A DNA stretch of 64,000 nt from Chaetomium olivaceum (Eukaryota; Ascomycota; Sordariomycetes; Sordariales; Chaetomiaceae), in assembly GCA_039881045.1 (NCBI GenBank), contig JAYWVB010000009.1:124001-188000 (forward strand), written 5' to 3'. Position numbers and translations under genes: made by a program. Position 1 is the first letter of the stretch; each line of letters begins with the position of its first letter. Below are positions 1 to 11,180 of this stretch, one piece after another. The notes under the pieces are model-generated. The model did not search any database. It was not told the origin of the DNA and was given only the letters and a program-made list of their open reading frames with translations.

Positions 1-456
1 TGATAACGGTGTGATCCCCCTTCATAAAGTAGGTAGGTGTACCTAACGTAGTTATTGGTTTCATGTCGGATATCTGAAAGCCGGCCCAAACCCGAAAACG
101 ACAATGTCCTCCCCAAGAAACACACCAGTAACGAGTTACCACTGCCGCGGACGGTGGTGTGAGATCAGAGGCACTAGCTCACGCATGGCCGAACCTTCTC
201 CCCACCCTTTCAACCTAGCCCTCTCTCCCGGCTCCGGCCCCCTTTTGAGTAACCGTCATCCTCATGATGGCGAACCAGGCTGGAATCCAATAGAGCCATC
301 CAAATTTATACGAGCGAGGTAATCAATGATGTGTCGCTATGCTCTCAAAATCGAATTCTGCCTCTACGGGTCCGCGCTTCTTTCCAGCAAGCGCAGGCTA
401 GTTTCGGACATGATTGACTCGAAACTGGCCGTCGTGGCTCTCAGAAAACCAAGGCT
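1..456. other. Intergenic, 3' flank of the CDF gene
   Basis: No gene seen. Short open frames here lack codon structure or recognisable domains. It should contain the 3' UTR of the minus-strand transporter that ends at 457. Confidence 0.5.
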
Positions 457-2519
457 TTAGCCGGTTTGCTGCTCCATATGCGTTGGCAGGTTGTAGGTCG
501 CATAGTCGACGTGAACAAAGGCTCTGTCGACAATCGGAACCGACTCGAGGACGTATTGCAAACTCTCGCTATCGTGCCTCGTGTCAGCTGTCTAAGACTT
601 CGGGAAACAAAACTGGGCGCGGCTAAAGCTTGAACGGGTCTTACCTCAAGTCATGACTATCCTTGAGCGGGGTGCTGGCGTCTAGCACAATGTCGACTTC
701 GACGTTGAGCTTGTCACCCGCATGGTAGGCTTGTAAGCCCTGGATTTGTTTGATGGTATTCGCAAACCGCATCGTCAGGTAGAGCACTACGAATATCCCA
801 GTTAGACAGGAACCAAGAAGGTAATGTGACCGAGAAAGGTGGTGTGCGTAAACTTACGGATGTTCCTTTGGTCAGCTGTGGCCGAGAAGCCAGACAGATG
901 CCTGATGTGCTCAAACGAGGTTTGGGACCAGTTGAAGATGACAACAAGGGAGAGTATCAAACCACCGAGGGCATCAAGCCACCATACCCTTGCGTAGAAA
1001 CCGACTGTGCACGCCTTTGCGTCAGTAATTCGGCTCGGTGTCGGTCGGGGAGGTGGGGAGACAAACTTATGGGGAAGGCTATGGAACCGGCGTTGAAGAT
1101 CACATCTGAAAAGACAGTAGTGTTAGATATGCACAATGCCGCGAAGGATACGACCTAGGCGTCGCCGTTGCCCAAATACCTGTACTCGCATCTGCGGCTC
1201 TGTATCCGTATTAGCCACCGAGCTGGGATTGTCGCAGAGGACGACGGTTGGTAGAAGGGGGGAAACATGAACTTACAGTGCTTGGACGCTCGAATTGTTG
1301 ACCATGCGGCACCACAACCAACACAAACCCTTGATAACAATGGTCCCAAACATGATAGAGATGGCTGGAATTCCGCTGCCAAGGCATGTCAGCATACAAC
1401 GGAACGTCACGTAGCAGGACGGGGTGAAGGGGGATCATTGACGTACAGTTCGATAATCTCGCGGTCGGGTGAGGCAAGCCGCGCCATGGCCTCGAGGGCA
1501 ACCTGGACAAAGGACGTAATCATGATGACAGAGAAGACAAGGACACCCAGAGGCTCCAGCCTCCGCCTGCCGACTGGATAGCGGTATTGGTCTTGCTTGC
1601 GGATCAGCCAGGTGGTGACCCAGACGATGACGGTAGAGAGGAAATCAAGCATGGCGTCAACCAAGCTAGCCAGCACGGAGACGGACGGGACCGACATAAC
1701 AACGGCAAACTTGCCAGCCAACAATATGAAATTCGCGGCAAAATTGACGTAGATGGCAAGGGTGACGATGGGCGCGTCGCTGTCAACCACGTCGTCTTCG
1801 AGCCAGGGTATCTCGGGCTTTGAACGGCCAGCCTCGGGATCATCGTCGTCGTCGTCAGCAGCGCTACCGTAAGAGCCACCGTCACGGGTCGAAAACAGAG
1901 GGGTTGTCTCCGTGGGGCAATATATGGCCCTGGGCGTTCGCAGCACCTTGCGGGCGGGTTCTCCCACCGAGGCTGACGATGTCTCCATGATGGTGGCGGG
2001 GATCTCGACGCCGCGGAACGCAGACGCTGGCATGTTGTTGTACTCGTTGAGTAGGTCATGGGGGAGAGAAGAATCGAGTAGCCGGTCGATATACAAATAC
2101 TGCTGGACTAAGTAGTTGACACGCTCGTGGTATTTGCGGCTACAGTCGGGGGGGGATATATTAGCATAGAGAAGGAACGAGGCAGAAGAAAGGGACACGA
2201 ACACGTTCTTAGGCATGGCCGCTAGCTCATCTTCACTTTTCCAATAGCGCTCCCAGCAGTAGCGGGGGTTACTGCTGCCGATCAGGCGCATGCTGCGGAT
2301 GTTGGCACTGTTGAGGATGGCACTCAAGCGGCGCTCATCACGACGCGGGAGCTCGTCTTCCGGGCCATCACCGCCGAGGCCATCCTCCTCCTCGCGGCCA
2401 CGGTGTCTGATCAGAGACGCCAACGCACCGTGGCCGATGGGCGCAAGAGGCGGTTCATCCTGGAGTAAGAGAAGCGCGCCTCGGTTTCGCGGGCCGCGCG
2501 GGGTTGTTGGAGAGCTCAT
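457..2519 (-). CDS. Cation diffusion facilitator transporter, Mn-type (DxxxD)
   Basis: Seven exons by eye (minus strand): 2519-1447, 1375-1277, 1199-1180, 1105-1067, 1004-858, 786-645 and 568-457. They sum to 1,632 nt, giving 543 aa in one frame. A long hydrophilic N-terminus with a poly-Asp run precedes the membrane domain at about residue 250. The first metal motif, DAMLD, lies near residue 290 in TM2. The second, DASTD, lies near residue 396 in TM5 and is encoded by a 20-nt exon, with its last Asp codon split over the next junction. DxxxD in both helices is the known signature of manganese CDF transporters, as opposed to HxxxD in Zn types. A cytosolic C-terminal CDF domain (YHAGDKLNVEVDIVLD and VHVDYA stretches) follows. 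Likely role: proton-coupled Mn2+ export or compartment loading in an endomembrane. The family is clear; the substrate is inferred. Confidence 0.88.
1180..1199 (-). other. 20-nt internal exon of the CDF transporter
   Basis: This exon is flanked by an acceptor AG (1201-1200) and a donor GT (1179-1178). It joins codons for LAADAST and, with the next exon at 1105, completes the DASTD metal-binding motif. Introns on either side are 77 and 74 bp. Both flanking exons have phases that only fit if this exon is included. Confidence 0.8.
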
Positions 2520-5500
2520 GGTGGTGTGCCGAGCACGTCGCCGGTTGGATATGCTTTCGAGGTTGCCACGTCACGGCGCGTGAGGCTCTACGGCTTAAAG
2601 GTCGAGACGAGACAACTGGTAACGATATGATGTGCGATGCTGCGAGTGCTCTACAGTAAGGACATTGGTTCTGAGAAGGGCAACTCTCTTGCCGTTGAAG
2701 TTGGCCCCTTCGATCTGGCCTCAAGTAATAAAAATCGCTACGACTACCAGCCATTGGCTTTCCCCGAGTCAGGGAGTCGTCTAGGAACCGTGATGCGACT
2801 CGGCCCTGGCTGTTTCCTTGCATTCTTAACCCGAGACGAGACGAGGGGAGGCGAGAGCAAGGGTGGCGGGCCGGTGCTCGAGCCGTGCAGCGCAACGCAG
2901 CGCAACGCAGCGCAACATCGGCAATTGTTCCAGATGCCGGTCCCGGTAAGCTTCTGCTTCGGCTGCCCCTCCCCGCCACCAGCGAACACCATGACGGGCC
3001 CCTGACCCTCTCTTTGGTGTTTCGAAACAGCGAGCATTGAAACAGCACCGCCAGCTCCTTTCCTTCTCGAACCGACCCCGCGTACCCACTTTCTCCATCT
3101 TTGAGAGAGGACAGGGGCCGAGTCGCTCCTTGTCCCTTGCTCTTTTGCGCCTTGGTGCCGTTGGTGGTCAATCAATCAATTAATCAGTGGATGGCACATG
3201 CGGCCAGGGCTTGACGATGGGAAAGTCGACAGGCTTGCAGGGGATCTCTCTGTGCGTGCTGTGCCACTGCCTCCCAGGCCGCATCGACGCTGTGCCTGCC
3301 TGCCGGAAGGGGTTGTGGATTGATGTCATGCAGGCCGGAACGGGAACTGAAAATGCAATTCACAGCAACCAGAGAAGTGAACGACTGGTAGGGAAGGGGC
3401 ACTGACCGGCGAGCACGGACACGGTTGTTAACTGACCCCACTTTCTTCACCGGGCATCTTTTGTATGTGAGTTGTCGATGATGAGGATGGGAATGGGAAT
3501 GTCGTTTCGGTCTCGGTTGTGTTGCTTTGCGAGACCCTGACAAGCGCAATTGTTCCCGACATTGCCCTGGTGTACGCGCACATGCTGGAATGATATCAAG
3601 TGAGTGCAGAGTGCCAATGCCGACTTGGCAGCAGCCAGTGCAGTGAAGCTTTCCTCGGCGTCAGGTTCGTCTTGGGCGGGCTGGCCGTCCAATCAAACTC
3701 CGCTTTTCAGGCTCATGGCACATGAGTTCCCACAAAACAGCGATCTGTGCCTCTTGGGGGGCGGCTGCCGAATGTGAGAAAGTTGGATCCAACCACCAAA
3801 CCCATCAGGCACAGTCCGTTCATCCATCCTTGCCCTCCGCCGTCTCGCAATCGGGGGCGGTGTCCCAGCGAACGTTGTTTTGTTTACCATTCAAGCACCA
3901 AAGCACTTCCCGTCAGCTTCCAACCCAGCAAGTTTTTCACTCCTCAAATGGGCTGTTGCGTGGAATTCGCCCCACACATTTCTCGGGAAGAAACTCGCCC
4001 CGAATGGATACGAGAGAAGCAGATGAAGTCTTTTACACAGTAACTGGACTGTGTTCTACCTTTCGTCGCCGTGTCTGAAACATCTTTCAGGTGCCATCGG
4101 ACTCAGTTTTGTCCGAGCATCCACCTCCATAATACGCTAGGTTAGGTGATCAGTGACCGGCAATCCGTTAGGTTGGCACGGCTGGGTATCATAAAAACGG
4201 GATGTCGGGTTGCCTTGGGCCTTTTTGATTGATGAAGCTGACGGCTTGCTCCTCTGGCATGTTGACCTCCTTTTATGTATGTACCGAGTCTATGTATATA
4301 CGACGTGTCCTACCGTCATCCATCCCCTGGCCGCACCAACAGCCCCCACCATATCGTTTTGCACCCATGAAGCTCCTGCTCTGTCAGCCTGGCGCCGGGA
4401 GGTGGGGATGGACATTTATGCATCACAACGGTGGACATCGAGAACCTCGTCCAACCCACGTCATCCATCCCGGTGGTGCCACAATCCCACGCCGGACACT
4501 GATTTTTGTAACCCTTGGCCTGCCGAGCTCAAAAAAAAACACAGTCCTCCGTCCGGCCGATTAAAAACGATGATTTGAGAGAGATTACTCCTCTAACATG
4601 GCCTCTTTGGTTCTTAGTTATGCCAAAGCTGGGGTTCGCCGTGCCCAAAACGATGACGCTGTGAAGCAGGAAGGAACAACGGCCTGCGGCAAAGTACTGA
4701 GGTGGCATCGCCGCAGGAGAACTCGAACGCCGCTATACTAGCAGGCGGGCGGGAACGGAGGCTATTTTGAAGATGGGTTATGATCAACAAGCGTGGATCT
4801 CCGATCTGGGGCCCACACCGTTCCTGGCAAGCCAATCTTTGGGTGTCAGCTTCTTCGTGGGTGTTGGTCGCACATCGATCAATGCGCCGTTCCTAGCTTT
4901 GAAGGATTGGTTCTTACTCGATGGAACCTCGGCAGCAGTTCAGCTAGCTTCGTTTTCTTGTCTGCTTCTTCTCCTTCCTGCTTTTCCCTTCCTATTCGTT
5001 GGATGTGAGTCAGCAACTTGTTGGCTTTTCCTGCCAGGGGTCCTCTAGACGGAGCCTGCATGCACAAATCCAGATCCCGCAAGCCCAGACTTCCTGGTGA
5101 ATGCATAGTACTGTACCAATAGCAATGTATCCTGACCTGCAGCAAAAGCACCAGCAAGTCCGGACGCGTCCATCAGCGGGGAATGGGCGATCCTTGGCGA
5201 TCCGGCGCGTTGCCCAGCCCGTCGGCTGGACCAGCCCCTGGCTGCACCGAGACCATCCAAGGGAGTTTCTTCACATTTCCGGGTTGCCCTCTTTTCCTTT
5301 TTGTGAAGGCCCCGCAGCAGTCCGGCGACCATCAACACAGACCAGACGGCACATTCCTCTCCAGGCATTCGTGTCTCGTTGCGGTAGGTAGGTGGCGTGC
5401 CGAGCCTCGCTCCGTTGTCGTGGCTTTTTGCTGTGCCCGCTCTGTGCTCGGGCAGCCGCCGAGGGCACTGGGTCAACAGGACAGGGGGACGGAAGCCCGA

Positions 5501-6543
5501 AGAGGCAGGGGAACCCGCCAACAAGAAGAGCCCCTTCTTCTCGCCAATGGCCCGTCTCCTCGCCGGTAGCGCCTTTCTCGCTCCCCACCCCCCGTCTCAA
5601 TAGTGCCAGTGCAACTCTGGGCCAAGGAAATAAAAATAATTCCTGACCAACCGACTCCTTCTTCCTCCTGATCCCGAGAGATCGTGTTCATCCCCGTCGC
5701 CGTGTTGTTCCTCCCATTGCCATCACCTAGGTACGCCTTTCTTCTCCAGATATCGCGGCTTTGTGTCGCCTCGGCCGTTTGCCTGTCTCTACAAGCCGGT
5801 TCCGCTTTCCACCGGACCTCGTCTTCTCGTCGCACTGGGCCCTGTCCCTCCGTCCGATCCGTCGCACCTGAATACACACAACCACTGCGTTCGGCGATTT
5901 CCCACAGCGCCGGACCACCCTCATAGCGTGGTTTCGCCGTTATTGTGCATCGTTACCTCAATCTTTCTGGGTTTCGAGGCGATCGTAGCGAGACTCGCTA
6001 GAAGCGTGCGCCGACTTCTGGCTTCGGCCTCGACTCGGTTCAGCCCCAGCCACCGGTGACCTCTACCCGGTTCCTTGAGTCGTAAGTACATACCGTGCTC
6101 ACATCTCCCAGTGGCAACGACTCTAGCTAGTTTTGCACAAGACGGTCAACCGTTTCCTTGTTACCCCCTTGTATCTTTGTTCTGTTGTTTTCTTTTCCGG
6201 TCCTGTTTCTTGGGCTACACCACTGATTCAAAAGGTAAACCCGTCATCTTGTCTTGCCCCGGGGCAGGCCAACCCCACTTCTTGTTATTGGACCCTATCC
6301 TAACGACATCCGCGGCAGCGCAGCTAACCAAGTTTTTGCATGCACAGAAGGCAGACAGGCCCTTTGGAGGGAACTCGACCAACCATTCGCGGCCTAACGC
6401 ACGAATTGCGCCTAGAGGTGTCTCGCCTGGCGACATAAATAAAGGAAGAAAGACACCATTTGCGCCGCTTCTACGAAAACGATTCGTTTGGCACGCTTGT
6501 CAATTATTTCTTCCGGGAGTAGCCTGGCCCACCAGCCGTCTAC
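2520..6543. other. 4-kb intergenic region between divergent genes
   Basis: No convincing gene on either strand; the open frames are short and lack domains. It holds the upstream regions of the CDF gene (left) and of the disordered-protein gene (right). The right part, about 5.6-6.1 kb, is pyrimidine-rich, as in many fungal promoters. A good donor-like GTAAGT at 6082 could begin a 5' UTR intron, but I cannot fix its acceptor. Confidence 0.5.
2887..2916. repeat. Short tandem repeat, 10-bp unit CGCAACGCAG
   Basis: Two exact copies at 2891-2900 and 2901-2910, with partial copies on both sides, in non-coding sequence upstream of the CDF gene. No function is evident. Confidence 0.85.
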
Positions 6544-9299
6544 ATGCCTAGGTTTTCAGTCGGGTTCGGGAGGCGGAGGTCGACCGCCGACAATTTGGAA
6601 AATGCCGCGGTGACGGGCCCGTCGTTCCGTGTTCTAGAACGCACCGAGGTGGTTGGAGCCAAGCCATTCGATGGAGGCGTGAAACTTACGACAATGACCC
6701 ATTCGCTGCACAAGCCGACCAGGTCCGACGTGACAGTCGATGACAATATTTTTGCCGACCTCAAACCAAACCGGTATGTGCTGGATAACCTTGACGGGCG
6801 GCCGCATGGGGTGTTCTTTTGCTAATTAGCGACAGAGGAAGCGGTTCCTCGAACACCACCAATACAAACTTGACGGATAATTCGTCGCGTCATAGTAATG
6901 CTTCGACTACTCCCTCAACCGCTGACACTGGGGGCTCCGATGAATGGCGCGGCGCGCAAAGAAAGCCGCCAAAAGACATCCCCGTGCCTCCGATTCCAAA
7001 ATCCTCCTCCGCCGGGTTCCTGAAGGCTGCCGGGCGCACGTTTTCCTTTGGTGGGCAGAAAAAGCCCCTGCCTGCTCCATCCACGATAGAGGAGTCGCCA
7101 CCACCGAGCCCCATTAGCACGGGGGTGAGGACGCCTGCAAACGGACGTCCAAGAGCACCCACTACCTCGACCTCCGCCACAGTGACGCCTCCTAAGGTTG
7201 ACGAAGACTTTAATTTAGATCTGGGCGGCGATTTTAGCAAGATGATGCTGGGGAACGAAAAGCGAGCCAGTGTCGCTACCGTAAGAAACGACCAGTACTC
7301 GGGACAGATGCCCGCTCCTCGATCTCTCACAGCGGCCCGACCGATTCAACCGACACCGATTCAGATCGACAGGACGACCAAAGTCGAACCCCCTGCGCAC
7401 TCATGGAGCAGCCAGCATTCTGACGACCAGCTGATTGCCCCGTCCAGCCCTTCTCTGTCGCCAAGCATGAAAAATCACGCTGCGCCTCCGGTCCCGCGCC
7501 ACACGTCGCCCATTTATGAGCGGCAAAGGCCGGGAACTTCACCAGAAGTAGGACCAAGGCGGCCTATGCTCGCGACCCACAGAGTCAATTCGGAGGACGA
7601 TGTCGAGGACGAGGAGGCCAAGCTGCTGAAGGATTCTTTGTCTACCGTATCCATGTTCATGACCCGCCCAGGTAACTCGACCTCCCCGTCGATGGCTGGA
7701 TACCGCAGGGACGAGCACAACCTAGAAGGAGAAGGTGACAGTCTGTTTGACTCGAAGCCCTCATACTCCTCCAAGTACGGCAGCCGCTATTCCGTTGTTG
7801 AAGAGCACGATAGCCCGCCCGAGACCCACAAAGTCATGACTCCTGCCGAGTTTGAACGGTATCGGAAGGACAAGGAACGCCAAGACAGGGAACGGGAGAT
7901 AATGGGTGCGCCTGGGGGCAAGGCCGGCGAGGACGAGGAGGAGGATATTTACGAAGACGAAGAGGATGATGCGGAGAAGGCGAAGCAACAAGCAAAACAA
8001 AGACGGAAGCAGGAGGCTCACATGTCCGTGTATCGACAACAGATGATGAAGGTGACAGGGGAAGCCGCCGGCAGTTTTCCATCTTCCCGACACAGTTTGC
8101 AGATGTCCTTCAGCACCCCGAACCTGCCAAACGCGGGCCCGACGGCTATCGCAACCGAGAACTCTGACGAAGACGAGGAAATCCCCTTGGCAATCCTTGC
8201 CGCACATGGGTTCCCGGCCAAGAACCGCCCGCCTAACCGCTTGAGCACCATGGGGTCAAATCCTAACTTGCGGGCCTCACAGCAACCGAGCTACCAGCGG
8301 CCAATGTCGGTGGTTGGGGATGTGCAGGGGCCGGTAAACCCGCGTCTTCCTGCATTCGCTAGGAACCTTCCCAAGGACCCTTTCATCGGCGCTGGCCTTG
8401 TCCGCAACCCTGTTCGAGAGAGCATAGCCCTGGGCGGTGGTGCTCCCGCCCTAGGGCAGCCGAGCCCGCCAGTGCCACCGGGGGGCCTCATCGGTGTGAT
8501 TGCGAACGAGGAGCGGAACCGCGCGATGCGGAGGGGTAGCCCGCATATCGACGGCCCCAGCTCCATGCCCGGAGGAGCCGGTTTTGACCCCGTCGCCGGT
8601 ATTCCTTCCCACATGATGTACCAGCCCAACCCGAGCCCGCCGATGCTCACACCAGGAGACCAAGCACAAATCCACATGACTCAGCAAATGCAGCAGTTCA
8701 TGCAGATGCAAATGCAATTCATGCAGATGGTGGCTGGCCAAAATGGTAATCCCCCAGCCATGGCTAACGGGCCTCTAACATCGCCCTCGGTCGGGAACCT
8801 CAGCGCCATGGGTGGTGGCCTCAATTCCGGTTTCATGGGCCCCGATGCGCGACACTCATTTATGGGTAACGACTCGATGCTTGATTCGCCGTTCGGTCGG
8901 GGTGAGGCGCAAATGCGCACCATGAGCATGGTCCAGCCGAGTTCTGCGTCATGGATCCAACCGGCGCAGCCTGCCGGGTTTGCGCCTTCGATTCGCTTCC
9001 AAGGTGGAGGTTATGCCCCGTCTATCGCCCCCTCGGAACGCAGCAACATCGGCCTTCCGGGTCGGTACCGTCCGGTCTCGCACGTGCCGGCGGCGGCTAC
9101 AGCGAGCCATCTACGGAAGTCCTCAACCATGTCTGGTGCAATCACGCAGCCCAGCATCTCGGTAACACGGTCTGGCCGTGCGTCGGATGATGACGACGAA
9201 GAGGGGTGGGAGGCCATGAAGGCGAAGCGTGAGAAAAAGAAATCACTGTGGAGGGCCAAGAAGTCTGTCGGAGACGATATTGGCGCATTCATTAACTGA
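6544..9299 (+). CDS. Large low-complexity fungal protein, function unknown
   Basis: Two exons: 6544-6773, then 6836-9299 (897 aa). A second possible acceptor six bases earlier (6830) would add two residues. I favour 6836 because it gives the junction LKPNRGSGSSN. The N-terminus (MPRFSVGFGRRRS) is basic; the stretch DDNIFADLKPNR looks conserved. The rest is mostly disordered: Pro/Ser-rich segments, an acidic cluster of Glu/Asp near residue 370, a Met/Gln-rich stretch near residue 620 (repeated MQ/QM), and an acidic-then-basic C-terminal end (DDDDEEGWEAMKAKREKKK). No enzymatic domain, signal peptide or membrane segment is visible. The pattern suggests a scaffold or regulatory protein, but I do not recognise a function. 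It is convergent with the lumazine synthase gene. Confidence 0.75.
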
Positions 9300-9683
9300 A
9301 CGAGGCTGGGATTATTGAAACGAGTTTTTAGATGCTTGGTGATGGGGATGAACTGTCGAGGATGAACTGTCGTGGATGAAAGTTTGGGGCTTGTATAATG
9401 GCATACGTTGAATAGGCCGAGGCATGGCGCTTGCATTGTATACTCTCTCGTTCTACTTACACGGAAGTGGAATGGACGGGTTCAAAAATCGGCAAAGGGA
9501 AGCTAGCTTGGGCCCGTGTCTTCCTTGGTTTGCGCGGAGGATTCATGATAGACATAGCATTTTGATGCGCTAATCTGGTAATACCAATATACAAAAAAGC
9601 GACTCTTTAAACGCCTTGATTCTAAAAATGAGCCCGAAGCGAGCCGGGCTAAAAAATACAGAAACACGCGGAGCAACGCGGAG
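9300..9683. other. Convergent 3' intergenic region
   Basis: No gene seen. It lies between the 3' ends of the disordered-protein gene and the lumazine synthase gene, so both 3' UTRs should be here. A 15-base near-tandem duplication (GATGAACTGTCG) is visible around 9348-9375. Confidence 0.5.
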
Positions 9684-10432
9684 CTATTCAATTGTCCCAG
9701 TTGCCCAGGCCTTCCGTTTCACACCCATCTCAACGGCAGCAAGCCCCCAGTCCTCGCCGTGGTTGTGGCTCTCCTCAATGAGACCAGCGCGGGCCTTTGC
9801 CTGCTCATCATTCAGTACGGTGAGGACGCCGAATACGACGGGCACACCCGTGTCCAAGGACACACGCATCAACCCATCCGAGACACTGCCGGCGATGTAT
9901 TCAAAATGCATCGTCTCCCCCTTGATCAGTACACCAATGGCGATAATGGCATCGAACGGTCCTGTCGAAGCTGAGGCCGAGGGAAGAGACGTCAAGTCAA
10001 CCGTCGAGCTGCCCAGTAGGTCCCCTGCGGAGCCACCGCTGCCGGATGACGAGGATTGAACTTGTGAGGCCGCATAGAGGCTATTTAAGGGGCGACAAGA
10101 AAGTATTGTTAGTATAAGGCGGTTCCATCTCAGATTAACGACTTGAAACTGCGAGGAATAGGCGCCGACACCACGCGAGAGAGAACGACTGCCGCCGTGC
10201 AAAGGGGAGGTTGCGGAAGATGGACATACCGTTGAACGGCAATTGGTAGTTCCCACGAGCCCGGGACGGTCTGGACCACGATATTCGACTCCTTTACGCC
10301 ACACTCCTCTAGCTTGGCTTTCGCGCCGGCGAGCAGGGGATCGATGATCGTGTCATTCCACCGCGCGTGGACGATACCGATGCGCAGGTTGCTGCCGTCG
10401 TGGAGCTGCGGGGCCGGGCCTTTGGTATGCAT
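9684..10432 (-). CDS. RIB4: 6,7-dimethyl-8-ribityllumazine synthase
   Basis: Two exons, 10432-10230 and 10080-9684, separated by a 149-bp intron (donor GTATGT, acceptor AAATAG); 199 aa. It condenses 5-amino-6-ribitylamino-uracil with 3,4-dihydroxy-2-butanone 4-phosphate in the penultimate step of riboflavin synthesis. Visible family motifs: the N-terminal GIVHARWN, VPGSWELPIAVQR near residues 60-70, and AIGVLIKGETMHFEYI, which carries the catalytic-region His. A Ser/Gly/Ala-rich insertion of roughly 30 residues sits between the AASQ helix and the FDAIIAIGV strand; long loops here are known in fungal pentameric enzymes. Length fits the fungal family. The gene is divergent from the MutL homologue. 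Identity is secure. Confidence 0.95.
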
Positions 10433-11180
10433 TTTTTTCGGGTGCTGCGAGGAAACGTGTAAGGCAACTTAAACTTGGGATTTTGAAAGAGATCGTTGAA
10501 GCATTGAGCAGTTGCCGGCTGTCTTGCATGAGTGTTGAGGAGCGAAGTGTCACGGTTGAGGAACTCACTCGTATGTGGAAGGAGGGGCGCATGGAGGGGC
10601 AGCTGCTGCCCCACTCTCTTTTGTTCCGTGGGGACATAAGGACGTCGGGCTGTACAGAGATGAGTGGCTGAGTAAGCCCTAGCAGGGGCAACCGACATCG
10701 ATATGACTTCACATGTTTGTATGTACTTAGGTATGTATCTAGGTAGATATTCACTTCGGACACAAAAAGGCAACCTCTTCAAACTTTGCCAGCTGGCTCT
10801 TATGTTTACTGTTAAATGTAGTTCTTGGACTTACTTCATTGTTTTCCAGTTGCGCTAACAGGACGAATGCCACCTAAAAGGATTGAGCTTGCTCGAAAGA
10901 CATGTCGACCGCTCTAGTCAACAGCTCCTTCCTTCTCTTCCCGTCTTAGAGGACTCAGGTGTTCCTACTTCAGGCTGAAGAGCAAAATGTAGTCGGGGTA
11001 GGCAAAAGGGCATGAAATGAAATTTACCTCAGTTAAACGCCGTTCCAATTACCAAACAGCCCCCTAGACATCGGCTATTGAATCGACACCGATTACTTCA
11101 AGGCCCGGCTCGCGGGGCTGCGATACCCTCATACCCCCTTTCCGACATATCCTTTTCATTGACCATCTTTTAAATGCAGT
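10433..11180. other. Divergent intergenic region RIB4 / MLH2-like
   Basis: No gene seen. This 750-bp interval must hold both promoters. CTTAGGTATGTATCTAGGTAG-like tracts near 10727-10746 resemble AGGTA-rich motifs common between genes in this window; their role is unknown. Confidence 0.5.

Noticed and set aside
4210..4578. Two overlapping plus-strand open frames of 110-120 codons
   Set aside because: No domain, no splice partners, different frames equally open; composition looks non-coding.
5045..5600. Several overlapping open frames on both strands
   Set aside because: Open in up to four frames at once because the sequence is GC-rich; no conserved motif.
6890..8930. Long minus-strand frames opposite the disordered-protein gene
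   Set aside because: Mirror frames of a low-complexity coding region; no independent signals.
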